A DNA stretch of 64,000 bases, taken from the NCBI RefSeq assembly GCF_000720765.1, contig NZ_JODC01000009.1:310001-374000 (forward strand). Direction: 5' to 3'. This stretch comes from Streptomyces sp. NRRL S-646. GTDB taxonomy: Bacteria; Actinomycetota; Actinomycetes; Streptomycetales; Streptomycetaceae. The translations under genes were made by a program, and so were the position numbers. Shown one piece after another: positions 12,199-19,926 of this stretch (positions are counted from its first letter, which is position 1; each line of letters opens with the position of its first letter). The notes beneath the pieces were generated by a model that was not told the origin of the DNA, did not search any database, and worked only from the letters and a program-made list of their open reading frames with translations.

Positions 12199-12900
12199 TC
12201 ACCGGCCGTCGTCGCGCTGCGCGGCCTCCTCCTCGGCCTCCTTGGCCTGCACCTCAGGGTCGAGCACCGACTGACCGCTGCCGTCCACCGACGACAGCCG
12301 GCCCGACTCCGGAACCTCCGTCGCAGCAGGCGGCTCGACCAGCCAGTCAGGATTGGCCTGCTTGTCCCACCACTTCCAGGCAGCAAAAGCACCGCCCGCG
12401 AGAGCACCGAGCACCAGCAACACCTTCGCGGCGCGGCCGGCCCTCGCCCGACGCTCATGCCGACGAACCAGTTTCTGAATCTCCTTCGGCGAGACCTGAC
12501 CCCGCAGCGCAGCCAAAGCGGCAGCACCGCGCGCGGCGGCCTCGTCCCTGACGGGCCCGGCCACGGCCACCGCCTGCTCCAGCCTCGGCCGGGAATAGTC
12601 GGCGGCCTGCCGGGCCGCCTGCCGGGTACGGACGGCAGCCTCATGGGCGGCCTGGTCGACCTTCGGCGGCACATGCGTACGGGCCTGCTCCAGACGCGGC
12701 ACGACAAGAGCGTCGTACTGGACGCGAGCCTGATCCGCGGCTTGGGACACCTTCGGCGCGAGCCGTACGCGTGCCTCGTGTGCGTAGTGCGCGGCCCTGT
12801 CCTTGGCCGTATCGGCGTAGGGCGCCACCACTTCCGCGGCGTGCAGCACGCTGTCCTTCGCCGAACCGGTCGCGGCGCGCACGCTGTCGATGCGGGTCAC
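12199..12900 (-). CDS. DUF5324 family membrane-associated protein
   Basis: This 233-residue protein is Ala/Arg/Gln-rich and largely helical, with heptad-like repeats over residues 1-130 (QAADQARVQYD, QAAHEAAVRTRQAARQAA) suggesting coiled coil. One hydrophobic segment lies near residues 160-175 (AKVLLVLGALAGGAFAAW), followed by an acidic tail outside or peripheral to the membrane. It fits the Streptomyces-specific DUF5324 family, whose function is unknown. The GTG start has GAGGAGGAG about 6 bases upstream. It is divergent from the cyclophilin gene and is followed by its own hairpin and a parS site. Confidence 0.82.
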   Translation of the reverse strand: MTRIDSVRAATGSAKDSVLHAAEVVAPYADTAKDRAAHYAHEARVRLAPKVSQAADQARVQYDALVVPRLEQARTHVPPKVDQAAHEAAVRTRQAARQAADYSRPRLEQAVAVAGPVRDEAAARGAAALAALRGQVSPKEIQKLVRRHERRARAGRAAKVLLVLGALAGGAFAAWKWWDKQANPDWLVEPPAATEVPESGRLSSVDGSGQSVLDPEVQAKEAEEEAAQRDDGR

Positions 12901-13262
12901 GGGATCCTCCTCCTCGGTGGCGTACGGTATTTCGACTTTCCACCCTTTTACGGATCATGCCTGTCAACAGACACCGGGGCATGTGAGGGCGGGCATCCGG
13001 GTCATGCACACCGACTCAGGACCACCTCGATCAAGAGCCGATCAAGAGCCGATCAAGTCCAATAGAGGATGAATACGGGGCAACAGGCGCTTGTCGTCGA
13101 CAATGCCACGGATCGCCGCCGAGCGCCCCCGGCCCGGACACACTCGACCGGTTTTCTGCAAGCAACACCCCCCGTCAAGAGCTCACAGACGGGCGCCGGG
13201 CGACGCACGACGCAGACCGTGCGAGGATCAGGGGGTCACAGGAAGACAACGGAAGGCAGATC
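12901..13262. other. Divergent intergenic region upstream of DUF5324 and cyclophilin genes
   Basis: No gene with a usable ribosome site is seen. The stretch carries promoters for both divergent genes and a run of three 11-bp direct repeats at 13029-13060. Confidence 0.6.
13029..13060. repeat. Three tandem 11-bp direct repeats
   Basis: GATCAAGAGCC occurs at 13029-13039 and 13040-13050, with a third shortened copy GATCAAGTCC at 13051-13060. The one-helical-turn period in a divergent promoter region suggests a protein-binding array; no binder is known. Confidence 0.75.
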
Positions 13263-13796
13263 GTGGCTGAGCAGCTTTACGCCACCCTGAAGACCAACAA
13301 CGGCGACATCGAAGTCCGGCTTCTGCCGAACCACGCGCCCAAGACGGTCCGGAACTTTGTCGAGCTCGCCACGGGCGAGCGTGAGTGGGTCAACCCCGAA
13401 ACGGGCCAGAAGACCACGGACAAGCTCTACGACGGCACGGTCTTCCACCGGGTGATCAGCGGATTCATGATCCAGGGCGGAGACCCCCTGGGCAACGGCA
13501 CCGGTGGTCCCGGCTACCAGTTCGAGGACGAATTCCACCCCGACCTCTCCTTCAACAAGCCCTACCTGCTGGCCATGGCCAACGCCGGTCCGGGCACCAA
13601 CGGCTCGCAGTTCTTCATCACCGTCTCTCCCACGACGTGGCTGAACCGCAAGCACACCATCTTCGGCGAGGTCACCGACGCCGCCAGCCAGAAGGTGATC
13701 GACGCCATCGCCACCACCCAGACCAACCCCCGCACCGACCGCCCGGTCAACGACGTCGTCATCGAGTCCGTCGTCGTCGAGACCCGCGAGGGCTGA
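13263..13796 (+). CDS. Cyclophilin-type peptidyl-prolyl cis-trans isomerase
   Basis: This 177-residue cytoplasmic cyclophilin catalyses cis-trans isomerisation of Xaa-Pro bonds during folding. Family motifs are present: NHAPKTVRNFVELA, FHRVISGFMIQGGD with the catalytic Arg, GSQFFITV, and WLNRKHTIFGEV near the end, where the Trp is the cyclosporin-contact position. There is no signal peptide. The GTG start has GGAAGG six bases upstream. A strong hairpin separates it from the rhomboid gene, so the two are probably transcribed separately. Confidence 0.95.
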   Translation: MAEQLYATLKTNNGDIEVRLLPNHAPKTVRNFVELATGEREWVNPETGQKTTDKLYDGTVFHRVISGFMIQGGDPLGNGTGGPGYQFEDEFHPDLSFNKPYLLAMANAGPGTNGSQFFITVSPTTWLNRKHTIFGEVTDAASQKVIDAIATTQTNPRTDRPVNDVVIESVVVETREG

Positions 13797-13850
13797 GACC
13801 CACGAGGACCCCACCCGCAAGGTCGAGTCCCCGCACAGCAGGAACCAAAC

Positions 13851-13880
13851 GCCCCGCCCATCCGTAAAGATGGGCGGGGC
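13851..13880 (+). terminator. Terminator of the cyclophilin gene
   Basis: An 11-bp perfect GC-rich stem (GCCCCGCCCAT and complement) around an eight-base loop lies 55 bp after the stop. Confidence 0.85.
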
Positions 13881-13924
13881 GGTGCATTTGTGCACAGCAC
13901 CCGAACGACGACCTAGGGGATCTC

Positions 13925-14833
13925 ATGGACCAGGCGCCAGGCAGCCCACAAGGCCCGGACGACCAGGGACCCCAGCACGCCCAGAGCCTGCCCGGCTGCT
14001 ACCGCCACCCCGACCGCGAAACCGGCATCCGCTGCACCCGCTGCGAACGCCCCATCTGCCCCGAATGCATGGTCAACGCCTCCGTCGGCTTCCAATGCCC
14101 CGAATGCGCCCGCGGCGACTCCGGCACCGGCCACACCCCGGCCGCGACCCGACCCCGCACCATCGCCGGCGGCACCGTCACGGCCGACCCTCGCCTGCTG
14201 ACCAAGATCCTCATCGGGATCAACGTGGCAGTGTTCATCGCCGTCCACGTACAGACCTCGCTCCTGGACCACCTCGTCCTCATCGGCGAATGGCCCCCGG
14301 CACCCTTCAAAGCCACCCAGGGCGTCGCCGACGGCGAGTGGTACCGCCTGGTGACCGCGATGTTCACCCACCAGGAGCCCTGGCACATCGGCTTCAACAT
14401 GCTCAGCCTCTGGTGGCTCGGCGGCCCCCTCGAAGCCGCCCTCGGACGCGCCCGCTACCTCTCCCTCTACTTCGTCTCGGGCCTCGCGGGCAGCGCCCTC
14501 ACCTATCTCCTGGCCTCACCGACCGAAGCCTCCCTCGGCGCCTCCGGCGCCATCTTCGGCCTCTTCGGCGCCACCGCCGTCCTCATGCGCCGCCTCAACT
14601 ACGACATGCGGCCGATCATCGCCCTGCTGGTGATCAACCTGATCTTCACCTTCGGCTGGAGCAACATCGCCTGGCAGGCCCACATCGGCGGCCTCGTCGC
14701 CGGCGTCATCACCGGCTACGCCATGGTCCACGCCCCACGCGAGCGCCGCGCCCTCGTCCAGTACGGCACCTGCGCCCTGGTCCTGGTCGTCGTAGTGGTC
14801 CTGACCCTGCTCAGGACGGCTCAGCTCACCTGA
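13925..14833 (+). CDS. Rhomboid-family intramembrane serine protease with N-terminal zinc ribbon
   Basis: This 302-residue protein has an N-terminal Cys/His-rich module (CYRHPDRETGIRCTRC then CPECMV and CPEC, residues 25-61) that should bind zinc, a feature common in Streptomyces rhomboids. Six or seven membrane helices follow from about residue 93. The catalytic Ser207 is in GASGA and His253 in WQAHIGG, and the WWLGGPLE loop is also family-typical. It should cleave within the membrane; the substrate is unknown. The ATG has GGGGA seven bases upstream. Confidence 0.93.
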   Translation: MDQAPGSPQGPDDQGPQHAQSLPGCYRHPDRETGIRCTRCERPICPECMVNASVGFQCPECARGDSGTGHTPAATRPRTIAGGTVTADPRLLTKILIGINVAVFIAVHVQTSLLDHLVLIGEWPPAPFKATQGVADGEWYRLVTAMFTHQEPWHIGFNMLSLWWLGGPLEAALGRARYLSLYFVSGLAGSALTYLLASPTEASLGASGAIFGLFGATAVLMRRLNYDMRPIIALLVINLIFTFGWSNIAWQAHIGGLVAGVITGYAMVHAPRERRALVQYGTCALVLVVVVVLTLLRTAQLT

Positions 14834-14842
14834 CGTGCCCAC

Positions 14843-15055
14843 TTGTCCACAGCGGGTTGCGAGTCTTGTGCATAGCGTGCGGGAACAGCTGTGCCCCCTG
14901 TCACCGACCAGTGTTTCAGCAGGTCAGGCAGGGGGCGAACAGGTTTGCGAAGCCGGGTGGGATGGTCGTATCGGCGTCAACCGGCGACTGGTTATCCACA
15001 GATGGTCGTTCTTTTCCCCAGGGGTTCTGTGGATTTTTCTGCAGGCTGTGGATAA
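14843..15055. promoter_or_regulatory. Cluster of DnaA-box-like sites
   Basis: Within the 269-bp gap between the rhomboid gene and crgA are TTGTCCACA (14843-14851), TTATCCACA (14992-15000), the weaker TGTGGATTT (15028-15036) and TGTGGATAA (15047-15055, inverse orientation). The first two and the last match the DnaA box consensus. An inverted repeat GCCCCCTG (14893-14900) / CAGGGGGC (14929-14936) lies between them. oriC itself is expected upstream of gyrB, outside the window. Confidence 0.7.
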
Positions 15056-15102
15056 CTCAGCGGATAGCCCTGGGCAGGGCTATGTTCACCGAGGTGTGGC
15101 CG

Positions 15103-15357
15103 TTACTTCCACTGCGTGGAGACGCCGAATCCGGCTGCGATGAAGCCGAAGCCCACCACGATGTTCCAGTTGTCCAGGGCATCGATGGGCAGCGAACCGT
15201 CGGTCACGTAGAAGACGACGATCCAGGCGAGGCCGATGAGGAACATGGCCAGCATGACGGGCGCGACCCAGGCGCGGCTGTTCAGCTTGATGCTGGTCGC
15301 CTGCTTCGCCGGCGGCGGCGTGTAGTCGGCCTTCTTGCGGATACGTGACTTCGGCAC
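15103..15357 (-). CDS. crgA: Cell division protein CrgA
   Basis: CrgA is a small actinobacterial membrane protein that recruits or restrains septal factors; in Streptomyces it affects FtsZ-ring formation during sporulation. The 84-residue protein begins [15 protein letters not shown], a typical CrgA start, and has two membrane helices (about residues 31-52 and 64-80) with a short periplasmic loop. It uses a GTG start with AGGAGAG six bases upstream. The DnaA-box cluster lies just past its 3' end, towards the rhomboid gene. A divergent DUF881 gene lies 142 bp away. Confidence 0.97.
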   Translation of the reverse strand: MPKSRIRKKADYTPPPAKQATSIKLNSRAWVAPVMLAMFLIGLAWIVVFYVTDGSLPIDALDNWNIVVGFGFIAAGFGVSTQWK

Positions 15358-15499
15358 GAGGGTCTCTCCTGTCGATGCGCTGCGTGGCCGCGCAGGGAAC
15401 TGTGGCTGGCTCCGGAGCAGCGTACAAGGGGACTCTTAGGGCTCCCCCGGGCGTCCGTTAGCGTAGTGCTTCCGCGGCGCCGAAGGAGATAAGGGTACG

Positions 15500-16279
15500 T
15501 TGAGCAATTCTGCCGACTCCCCCCAGGACGGATCCAGTCCTGCCCGCGGACGCCGTTTCCGGCCGGTGCGGGTGCTCACCGTGGCCGTCTTCGCCCTCGC
15601 GGGGCTCATTTTCTTCACCAGTTTCAATACGGCCAAGGGCACCAATATCCGTACGGACACGTCCTTGCTGAAGCTTTCCGACCTCATCCAGGAGCGCAGC
15701 CGCAAGAACGGCGAACTGGACGAGTCCAACGGCTCCCTGCGTCGGGAGGTCGAGTCCTTCGCCGAGCGTGACGACGGCAGCACCAAGGCACAGGACGAGA
15801 AGCTCGCGGGCCTGGAGAAGGGTGCGGGCACGCAGAAGCTGAAGGGTGAGGCGATCACCGTCACGCTCAACGACGCTCCGCCGGACGCCACCGCCAAGCT
15901 CCCCGGCTATCCCGAGCCGCAGCCCGACTACCTGGTCATCCACCAGCAGGATCTGCAGGCCGTGGTGAACGCGCTCTGGCAGGGCGGCGCCAAGGGCATC
16001 AAGGTGATGGACCAGCGGCTGATCTCCACCAGTGCCGTGCGCTGTGTGGGCAACACCCTGATCCTTCAGGGGCGCGTCTACTCACCGCCGTACAAGATCA
16101 CGGCGATCGGGGATCCCGACAAGCTGAACAAGGCGCTGTCGGATTCCTCGGCGATCCAGAACTACATGGTCTACGTGAATGTGTACGGCCTGGGCTGGAA
16201 AGTGACCCACGACGGGACGGTGACTCTGCCCGGTTACTCGGGCACAGTGGATCTGCACTACGCCCAGCCCGTGGAGTGA
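15500..16279 (+). CDS. DUF881 family membrane-anchored protein
   Basis: This 259-residue protein has one N-terminal membrane segment (residues 26-39, TVAVFALAGLIFFTSF), a coiled-coil-like stretch over residues 53-100, then the DUF881 domain with GEAITVTLNDAP, YLVIHQQDLQAVVNALWQGGA and MDQRLISTSAVRCVGN. DUF881 proteins are extracytoplasmic and related to YlxW/YlxX of Gram-positive division clusters; a divisome-related function is possible but unproven. TTG 15500 is the start, with GGAG and AAGGG upstream. It begins a plus-strand run of sortase genes. Confidence 0.87.
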   Translation: MSNSADSPQDGSSPARGRRFRPVRVLTVAVFALAGLIFFTSFNTAKGTNIRTDTSLLKLSDLIQERSRKNGELDESNGSLRREVESFAERDDGSTKAQDEKLAGLEKGAGTQKLKGEAITVTLNDAPPDATAKLPGYPEPQPDYLVIHQQDLQAVVNALWQGGAKGIKVMDQRLISTSAVRCVGNTLILQGRVYSPPYKITAIGDPDKLNKALSDSSAIQNYMVYVNVYGLGWKVTHDGTVTLPGYSGTVDLHYAQPVE

Positions 16280-16303
16280 ACTGAGCCGTTTCGGGAGCTG
16301 CCG

Positions 16304-16996
16304 GTGCGCGTCGTCGTCAGGACCGTCAGTGAGCTCTGTATCACCGTGGGTAGCCTGATCGTCCTCTTCGTCGTCTATGTGTTGTTCTGGACCGGCGTGC
16401 GGGCGGACGGCGCGATGAACCACCAGATCGATGTCCTGCAGGAGCAGTGGGCGAAGCAGACGGCGCATCCGGCGGCCACTGCCGCGCCGGGTGCTTCGGC
16501 CGGTCCCAGGAGGCCGGCGCCGTATGTCAGGGGCAAGCCCTTCGCGATCATGTACATCCCGCGGCTTGGTTTCACGTGGAACAAGCCCGTGCTCGAGGAC
16601 ACCGCCGTGAGCACGCTGAAGAAGGGGCTCGGTCACTACGCGAACACGGCGCAGCTGGGGCAGGAGGGGAACTTCGCGGTGGCGGGGCACCGGCGGACGT
16701 ACGGAGATCCGTTCGTGGACTTCCCCAGGCTGAGGCCCGGTGACGCGGTGGTGCTGACCGACGGGACCACCTGGTTCACGTATCGGATCGACAAAGGGCC
16801 CTACAAAACTGTGCCGACGGACGTTGAGGTGATCGATCCTGTGCCACGTAAGTCGGGGTACACGCGTGAGGGCCGTTATCTGACCCTCACCACGTGCGAT
16901 CCGGAGTGGGGGCACAGCCATCGGCTGATTGTCTGGGCGCATCTGGATTCCACACAGCCTGTGGAGGCCGGGAAACCAGAGGCGCTGCGCCGTTAG
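16304..16996 (+). CDS. Class E sortase (first of three)
   Basis: Sortases cleave a C-terminal sorting signal and link proteins to peptidoglycan. This 230-residue protein has an N-terminal membrane anchor (residues 7-32), a short Ala/Pro linker and a class E sortase domain. The triad is His129 (VAGHRRTYGDPF), Cys198 (TLTTCDPEW) and Arg207. The GTG start has GGGAG six bases upstream. A parS-like site lies within the coding sequence at 16569. It is shorter than the other two sortases here, and its substrate preference is unknown. Confidence 0.92.
   Translation: MRVVVRTVSELCITVGSLIVLFVVYVLFWTGVRADGAMNHQIDVLQEQWAKQTAHPAATAAPGASAGPRRPAPYVRGKPFAIMYIPRLGFTWNKPVLEDTAVSTLKKGLGHYANTAQLGQEGNFAVAGHRRTYGDPFVDFPRLRPGDAVVLTDGTTWFTYRIDKGPYKTVPTDVEVIDPVPRKSGYTREGRYLTLTTCDPEWGHSHRLIVWAHLDSTQPVEAGKPEALRR
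16569..16582. promoter_or_regulatory. parS-like site inside a sortase gene (one mismatch)
   Basis: GTTTCACGTGGAAC differs from the parS palindrome at one position. It encodes GFTWN in the sortase, so the base changes are constrained by coding. Streptomyces parS sets include single-mismatch copies. Confidence 0.7.
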
Positions 16997-17049
16997 TCTG
17001 GTGCGGGTACGGCGTGAGTCTGGTGCCGTGGTGGAACGGAAGGGACGGC

Positions 17050-17211
17050 ATGTACGGCTGGATCTGGCGGCATCTGCCGGGCAACGCGTGGGTGAGGGCG
17101 CTGATCTCACTCCTGCTGGTCCTGGCCGTGGTTTATGTCCTGTTCCAGTACGTCTTCCCGTGGGCCGAACCGCTGCTGCCCTTCAACGATGTGACGGTGG
17201 ACAACCAGTGA
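17050..17211 (+). CDS. Small single-pass membrane protein
   Basis: This 53-residue protein starts MYGWIWRHLPGNAWVRAL and has one membrane helix at about residues 17-38 (LISLLLVLAVVYVLFQYVF), leaving a short acidic tail. The ATG has GGAAGGG five bases upstream. Its TGA overlaps the GTG of the downstream amidotransferase by four bases, which implies translational coupling. It is conserved in this position as far as I recall, but no function is known. Confidence 0.85.
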   Translation: MYGWIWRHLPGNAWVRALISLLLVLAVVYVLFQYVFPWAEPLLPFNDVTVDNQ

Positions 17212-17846
17212 GTGCGCGGATTCTCGTCGTCGACAACTACGACAGCTTCGTCTTCAACCTGGTGCAGTACCTGTACCAGCTGGGCGCCGAGTGCGAGGTG
17301 CTGCGCAACGACGAGGTGTCGACGGCGCATGCACAGGACGGTTTCGACGGTGTGCTGTTGTCGCCGGGTCCGGGTACGCCGGAGGAGGCGGGCGTCTGCA
17401 TCGAGATGGTGCGGCACTGCGCGGCGACCGGTGTCCCGGTGTTCGGTGTCTGCCTGGGCATGCAGTCGATGCAGGTGGCGTACGGCGGTGTGGTGGACCG
17501 TGCGCCCGAGCTGCTGCACGGCAAGACCTCGCTGGTCGAGCACGAGGGCAGGGGCGTCTTCGCCGGGCTGCCCTCGCCGTTCACGGCGACGCGCTACCAC
17601 TCGCTGGCTGCGGAGCCGGAGACGGTGCCGGCCGAGTTGGAGGTGACGGCGCGTACGCACGACGGGATCATCATGGGCCTCAGGCACCGTGAACTCCCGG
17701 TCGAGGGTGTGCAGTTCCACCCGGAGTCGGTGCTGACCGAGCACGGTCACCGGATGCTGGCCAACTGGCTGGTGGAGTGCGGCGACCAGGGTGCCGTGGC
17801 GAGGTCGGCGGGGCTCGCCCCGGTGGTGGGCAGGGCCACGGCGTGA
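17208..17846 (+). CDS. pabA: Glutamine amidotransferase, PabA/TrpG type
   Basis: This 212-residue class I glutamine amidotransferase supplies ammonia to chorismate-utilising synthases, making aminodeoxychorismate (folate) or anthranilate (tryptophan). The start ILVVDNYDSFVFNLVQYL is diagnostic. The triad is Cys82 in GVCLGMQ, His171 and Glu173 in VQFHPES. No PabB or TrpE partner is adjacent, so the partner must be elsewhere and the pab versus trp assignment stays open. Four-base GTGA overlaps couple it to the small membrane protein before it and the sortase after it. Confidence 0.93.
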   Translation: MSARILVVDNYDSFVFNLVQYLYQLGAECEVLRNDEVSTAHAQDGFDGVLLSPGPGTPEEAGVCIEMVRHCAATGVPVFGVCLGMQSMQVAYGGVVDRAPELLHGKTSLVEHEGRGVFAGLPSPFTATRYHSLAAEPETVPAELEVTARTHDGIIMGLRHRELPVEGVQFHPESVLTEHGHRMLANWLVECGDQGAVARSAGLAPVVGRATA

Positions 17847-19060
17847 CCGCGCTGCGCCCCGAGCGCGAGTCCGCCGCCTCGTACGGGCAGGAGCCGTACG
17901 AGGGGTACGAGTCGTACGAGGGGTATGAGGCGCCTGGTGGGTTTGAGGCGTCCGGTGCATTCGAGACCTCCGGTGCGTTCGATGAGTGGAACGGCGGGGC
18001 GGCGGGGCAGCAGGGGCAGCCCGGCGGGTATGCGGCGGCCGCGGAGCCGTACGCAGCGCCGGTGGAGGAGCCGTACGTACCGCCGCTGGTGGAGGAGCCC
18101 GAGCCGTATCTCCCGCCCGTCGACGAGGAGACGGTGGCTCTGCGGATACCGGAGCCGCCGGCGGGCGGTTCCATGTCGCCCTCTGACGCCTCAACAGCCA
18201 CGTCTGCCACAGGAACCACTCCGGGCGGCCGAGCGGCCCGCAGGAAGGCCGCCAAGCGCCGTCATGGGCGCCATGGGGGCGCTCGTACGACTTCGGAGGC
18301 CGCGGAAGGCGTCGAGGAGACGTCCGCCGACGGTTCCAAGGCTCCGCTTTCGCGCGTGGAGGCACGTCGGCAGGCGCGTGCACGCAAGCCCAGTCCGGGC
18401 GTCGTCGCGAGCCGGGCGATCGGTGAGGTGTTCATCACCACCGGCGTACTGATGCTGCTGTTCGTCACCTACCAGCTGTGGTGGACGAACGTCCGGGCGC
18501 ATGCGACGGCGGACAAGGAGACCAGCACCCTGCAGAACGACTGGGCGAGCGGGAAGCGCGCGCCGGGCGAGTTCGAGCCGGGCCAGGGCTTCGCGATCCT
18601 CCACATCCCGGAGCTGGACGTGGTCGTGCCGATCGCCCAGGGCGTGAGCAACAAGCAGGTGCTCGACAAGGGCATGGTCGGTCACTACAGCGAGGGCAAG
18701 CTGAAGACGGCGATGCCCGACGCGAAGACCGGCAACTTCGCGCTGGCGGGCCACCGCAACACGCATGGCGAGCCTTTCCGGTACATCAACAAGCTGAAGC
18801 AGGGCGACGAGGTCGTCGTCGAGACGCAGGACAAGTACTTCGTCTACAAGGTGACGTCGATGCTGCCGGTGACGTCGCCGAGCAATACGAGCGTGATCGG
18901 TCCCGTGCCGCCCCAGTCGGGTTTCACCAAGCCGGGCCGGTACATCACGCTGACGACCTGTACTCCGGAGTTCACCAGCAAGTACCGGTTGATCGTCTGG
19001 GGCAAGATGGTCGAGGAACGGCCGCGCAGCAAGGGCAAGCCGGATGCGCTCGTCGAGTAG
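17843..19060 (+). CDS. srtE1: Class E sortase with long cytoplasmic N-terminal region (SrtE1-like)
   Basis: This 405-residue protein has a disordered N-terminus (residues 1-190) with Tyr/Gly/Glu repeats (YEGYESYEGYEAP), a Lys/Arg-rich segment, one membrane helix at about 200-220, and a class E sortase domain. The triad is His304 (LAGHRNTHGEPF), Cys373 (TLTTCTPEF) and Arg382. From memory the adjacent S. coelicolor genes SrtE1 and SrtE2 display long chaplins and are needed for aerial growth; assignment here rests on order and length. GTG 17843 overlaps the pabA stop by four bases. Confidence 0.9.
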   Translation: MTALRPERESAASYGQEPYEGYESYEGYEAPGGFEASGAFETSGAFDEWNGGAAGQQGQPGGYAAAAEPYAAPVEEPYVPPLVEEPEPYLPPVDEETVALRIPEPPAGGSMSPSDASTATSATGTTPGGRAARRKAAKRRHGRHGGARTTSEAAEGVEETSADGSKAPLSRVEARRQARARKPSPGVVASRAIGEVFITTGVLMLLFVTYQLWWTNVRAHATADKETSTLQNDWASGKRAPGEFEPGQGFAILHIPELDVVVPIAQGVSNKQVLDKGMVGHYSEGKLKTAMPDAKTGNFALAGHRNTHGEPFRYINKLKQGDEVVVETQDKYFVYKVTSMLPVTSPSNTSVIGPVPPQSGFTKPGRYITLTTCTPEFTSKYRLIVWGKMVEERPRSKGKPDALVE

Positions 19061-19066
19061 GGGCAG

Positions 19067-19825
19067 ATGAACGTGGCAGCGACCACCGACGACACTCAAG
19101 AGGACACGGACGCGCCCGCGGCGCCACCGGCCCGCCGCCGCGGCATGGGCCGTATCGCGGCGGCGGTGAGCGTCTTCGGTGAACTCCTCATCACGGCGGG
19201 CCTGGTGCTGGGCCTGTTCGTCGTGTACTCGCTCTGGTGGACGAACGTCATAGCCGACCGGGCGGCGGCCAAGCAGGGCGACAAGGTCCGCGACACCTGG
19301 GCCCACGAGGGCGGGGCCACGGGCCCCGGCGCGCTGGACACCAAGAACGGCATCGGCTTCCTGCACGTCCCTGCCATGAAGAACGGCGAGGTCCTGGTGG
19401 AGAAGGGCACGTCGACGAAGGTCCTCAACGACGGCGTGGCCGGCTACTACACGGACCCGGTCAAGGCGACGCTGCCGACCACGGGCAAGAAGGGCAACTT
19501 CACGCTGGCCGCCCACCGGGACGGCCACGGCGCGAAGTTCCACAACATCGACAAGCTGAAGGTCGGCGACGCGATCGTCTTCGAGACGAAGGACAAGTGG
19601 TACATCTACAAGGTGTACGACGTCCTCGACGAGACCTCGAAGTTCAACGTGAAGGTCATCTCGCAGATCCCGAAGGAGTCGGGGAAGAAGAAGGCGGGCC
19701 ACTACATCACGCTGACCACGTGTACGCCGGTGTATACGAGCCGGTATCGGTATGTGGTGTGGGGGGAGTTGGTGCGGGTGGACAAGGTGGACAGTAAGAG
19801 GACGCCGCCAAAGGAATTGCGGTGA
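19067..19825 (+). CDS. srtE2: Class E sortase (SrtE2-like)
   Basis: This 252-residue sortase starts 6 bp after the previous stop, with AGGGG before the ATG. After a 25-residue Asp/Ala-rich start there is a membrane helix (about residues 34-58), then the sortase domain with His150 (AAHRDGHGAKF), Cys219 (TLTTCTPVYTS) and Arg228. The His-Cys spacing of 69 residues is identical in all three sortases of this window. The short interval to the upstream sortase supports one transcript and overlapping roles in anchoring chaplin-like proteins. Confidence 0.92.
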   Translation: MNVAATTDDTQEDTDAPAAPPARRRGMGRIAAAVSVFGELLITAGLVLGLFVVYSLWWTNVIADRAAAKQGDKVRDTWAHEGGATGPGALDTKNGIGFLHVPAMKNGEVLVEKGTSTKVLNDGVAGYYTDPVKATLPTTGKKGNFTLAAHRDGHGAKFHNIDKLKVGDAIVFETKDKWYIYKVYDVLDETSKFNVKVISQIPKESGKKKAGHYITLTTCTPVYTSRYRYVVWGELVRVDKVDSKRTPPKELR

Positions 19826-19826
19826 G

Positions 19827-19857
19827 GTGACTGAGCGCCTCGAAGGCGCTCAGTCAC
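19827..19857 (+). terminator. Terminator of the sortase operon
   Basis: A 14-bp perfect stem (GTGACTGAGCGCCT and complement) with a CGA loop overlaps the end of the sortase gene by a few bases downstream. Confidence 0.85.
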
Positions 19858-19869
19858 GTAGCATGACGA

Positions 19870-19907
19870 AGGCCCGAAGCCGCAACCATCCTTTGCGGCT
19901 TCGGGCC
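19870..19907. terminator. Second hairpin between sortase and nuclease genes
   Basis: AGGCCCGAAGCCGCAA and its near-perfect complement form a 15-16 bp stem with a short loop, 20 bp before the convergent nuclease gene ends. It can serve the minus-strand gene. Confidence 0.85.
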
Positions 19908-19926
19908 TCTCTGCTTCAGGCCGTGC

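Noticed and set aside
13069..13290. Small plus-strand frame starting MNTGQQALVVDN
   Set aside because: It overlaps the cyclophilin start, has no suitable ribosome site, and lies in the promoter region with repeats.
14834..15102. A second replication origin
   Set aside because: The box number and length (about 270 bp) are far below a Streptomyces oriC, which lies next to dnaA. I keep it as a DnaA-binding candidate only.
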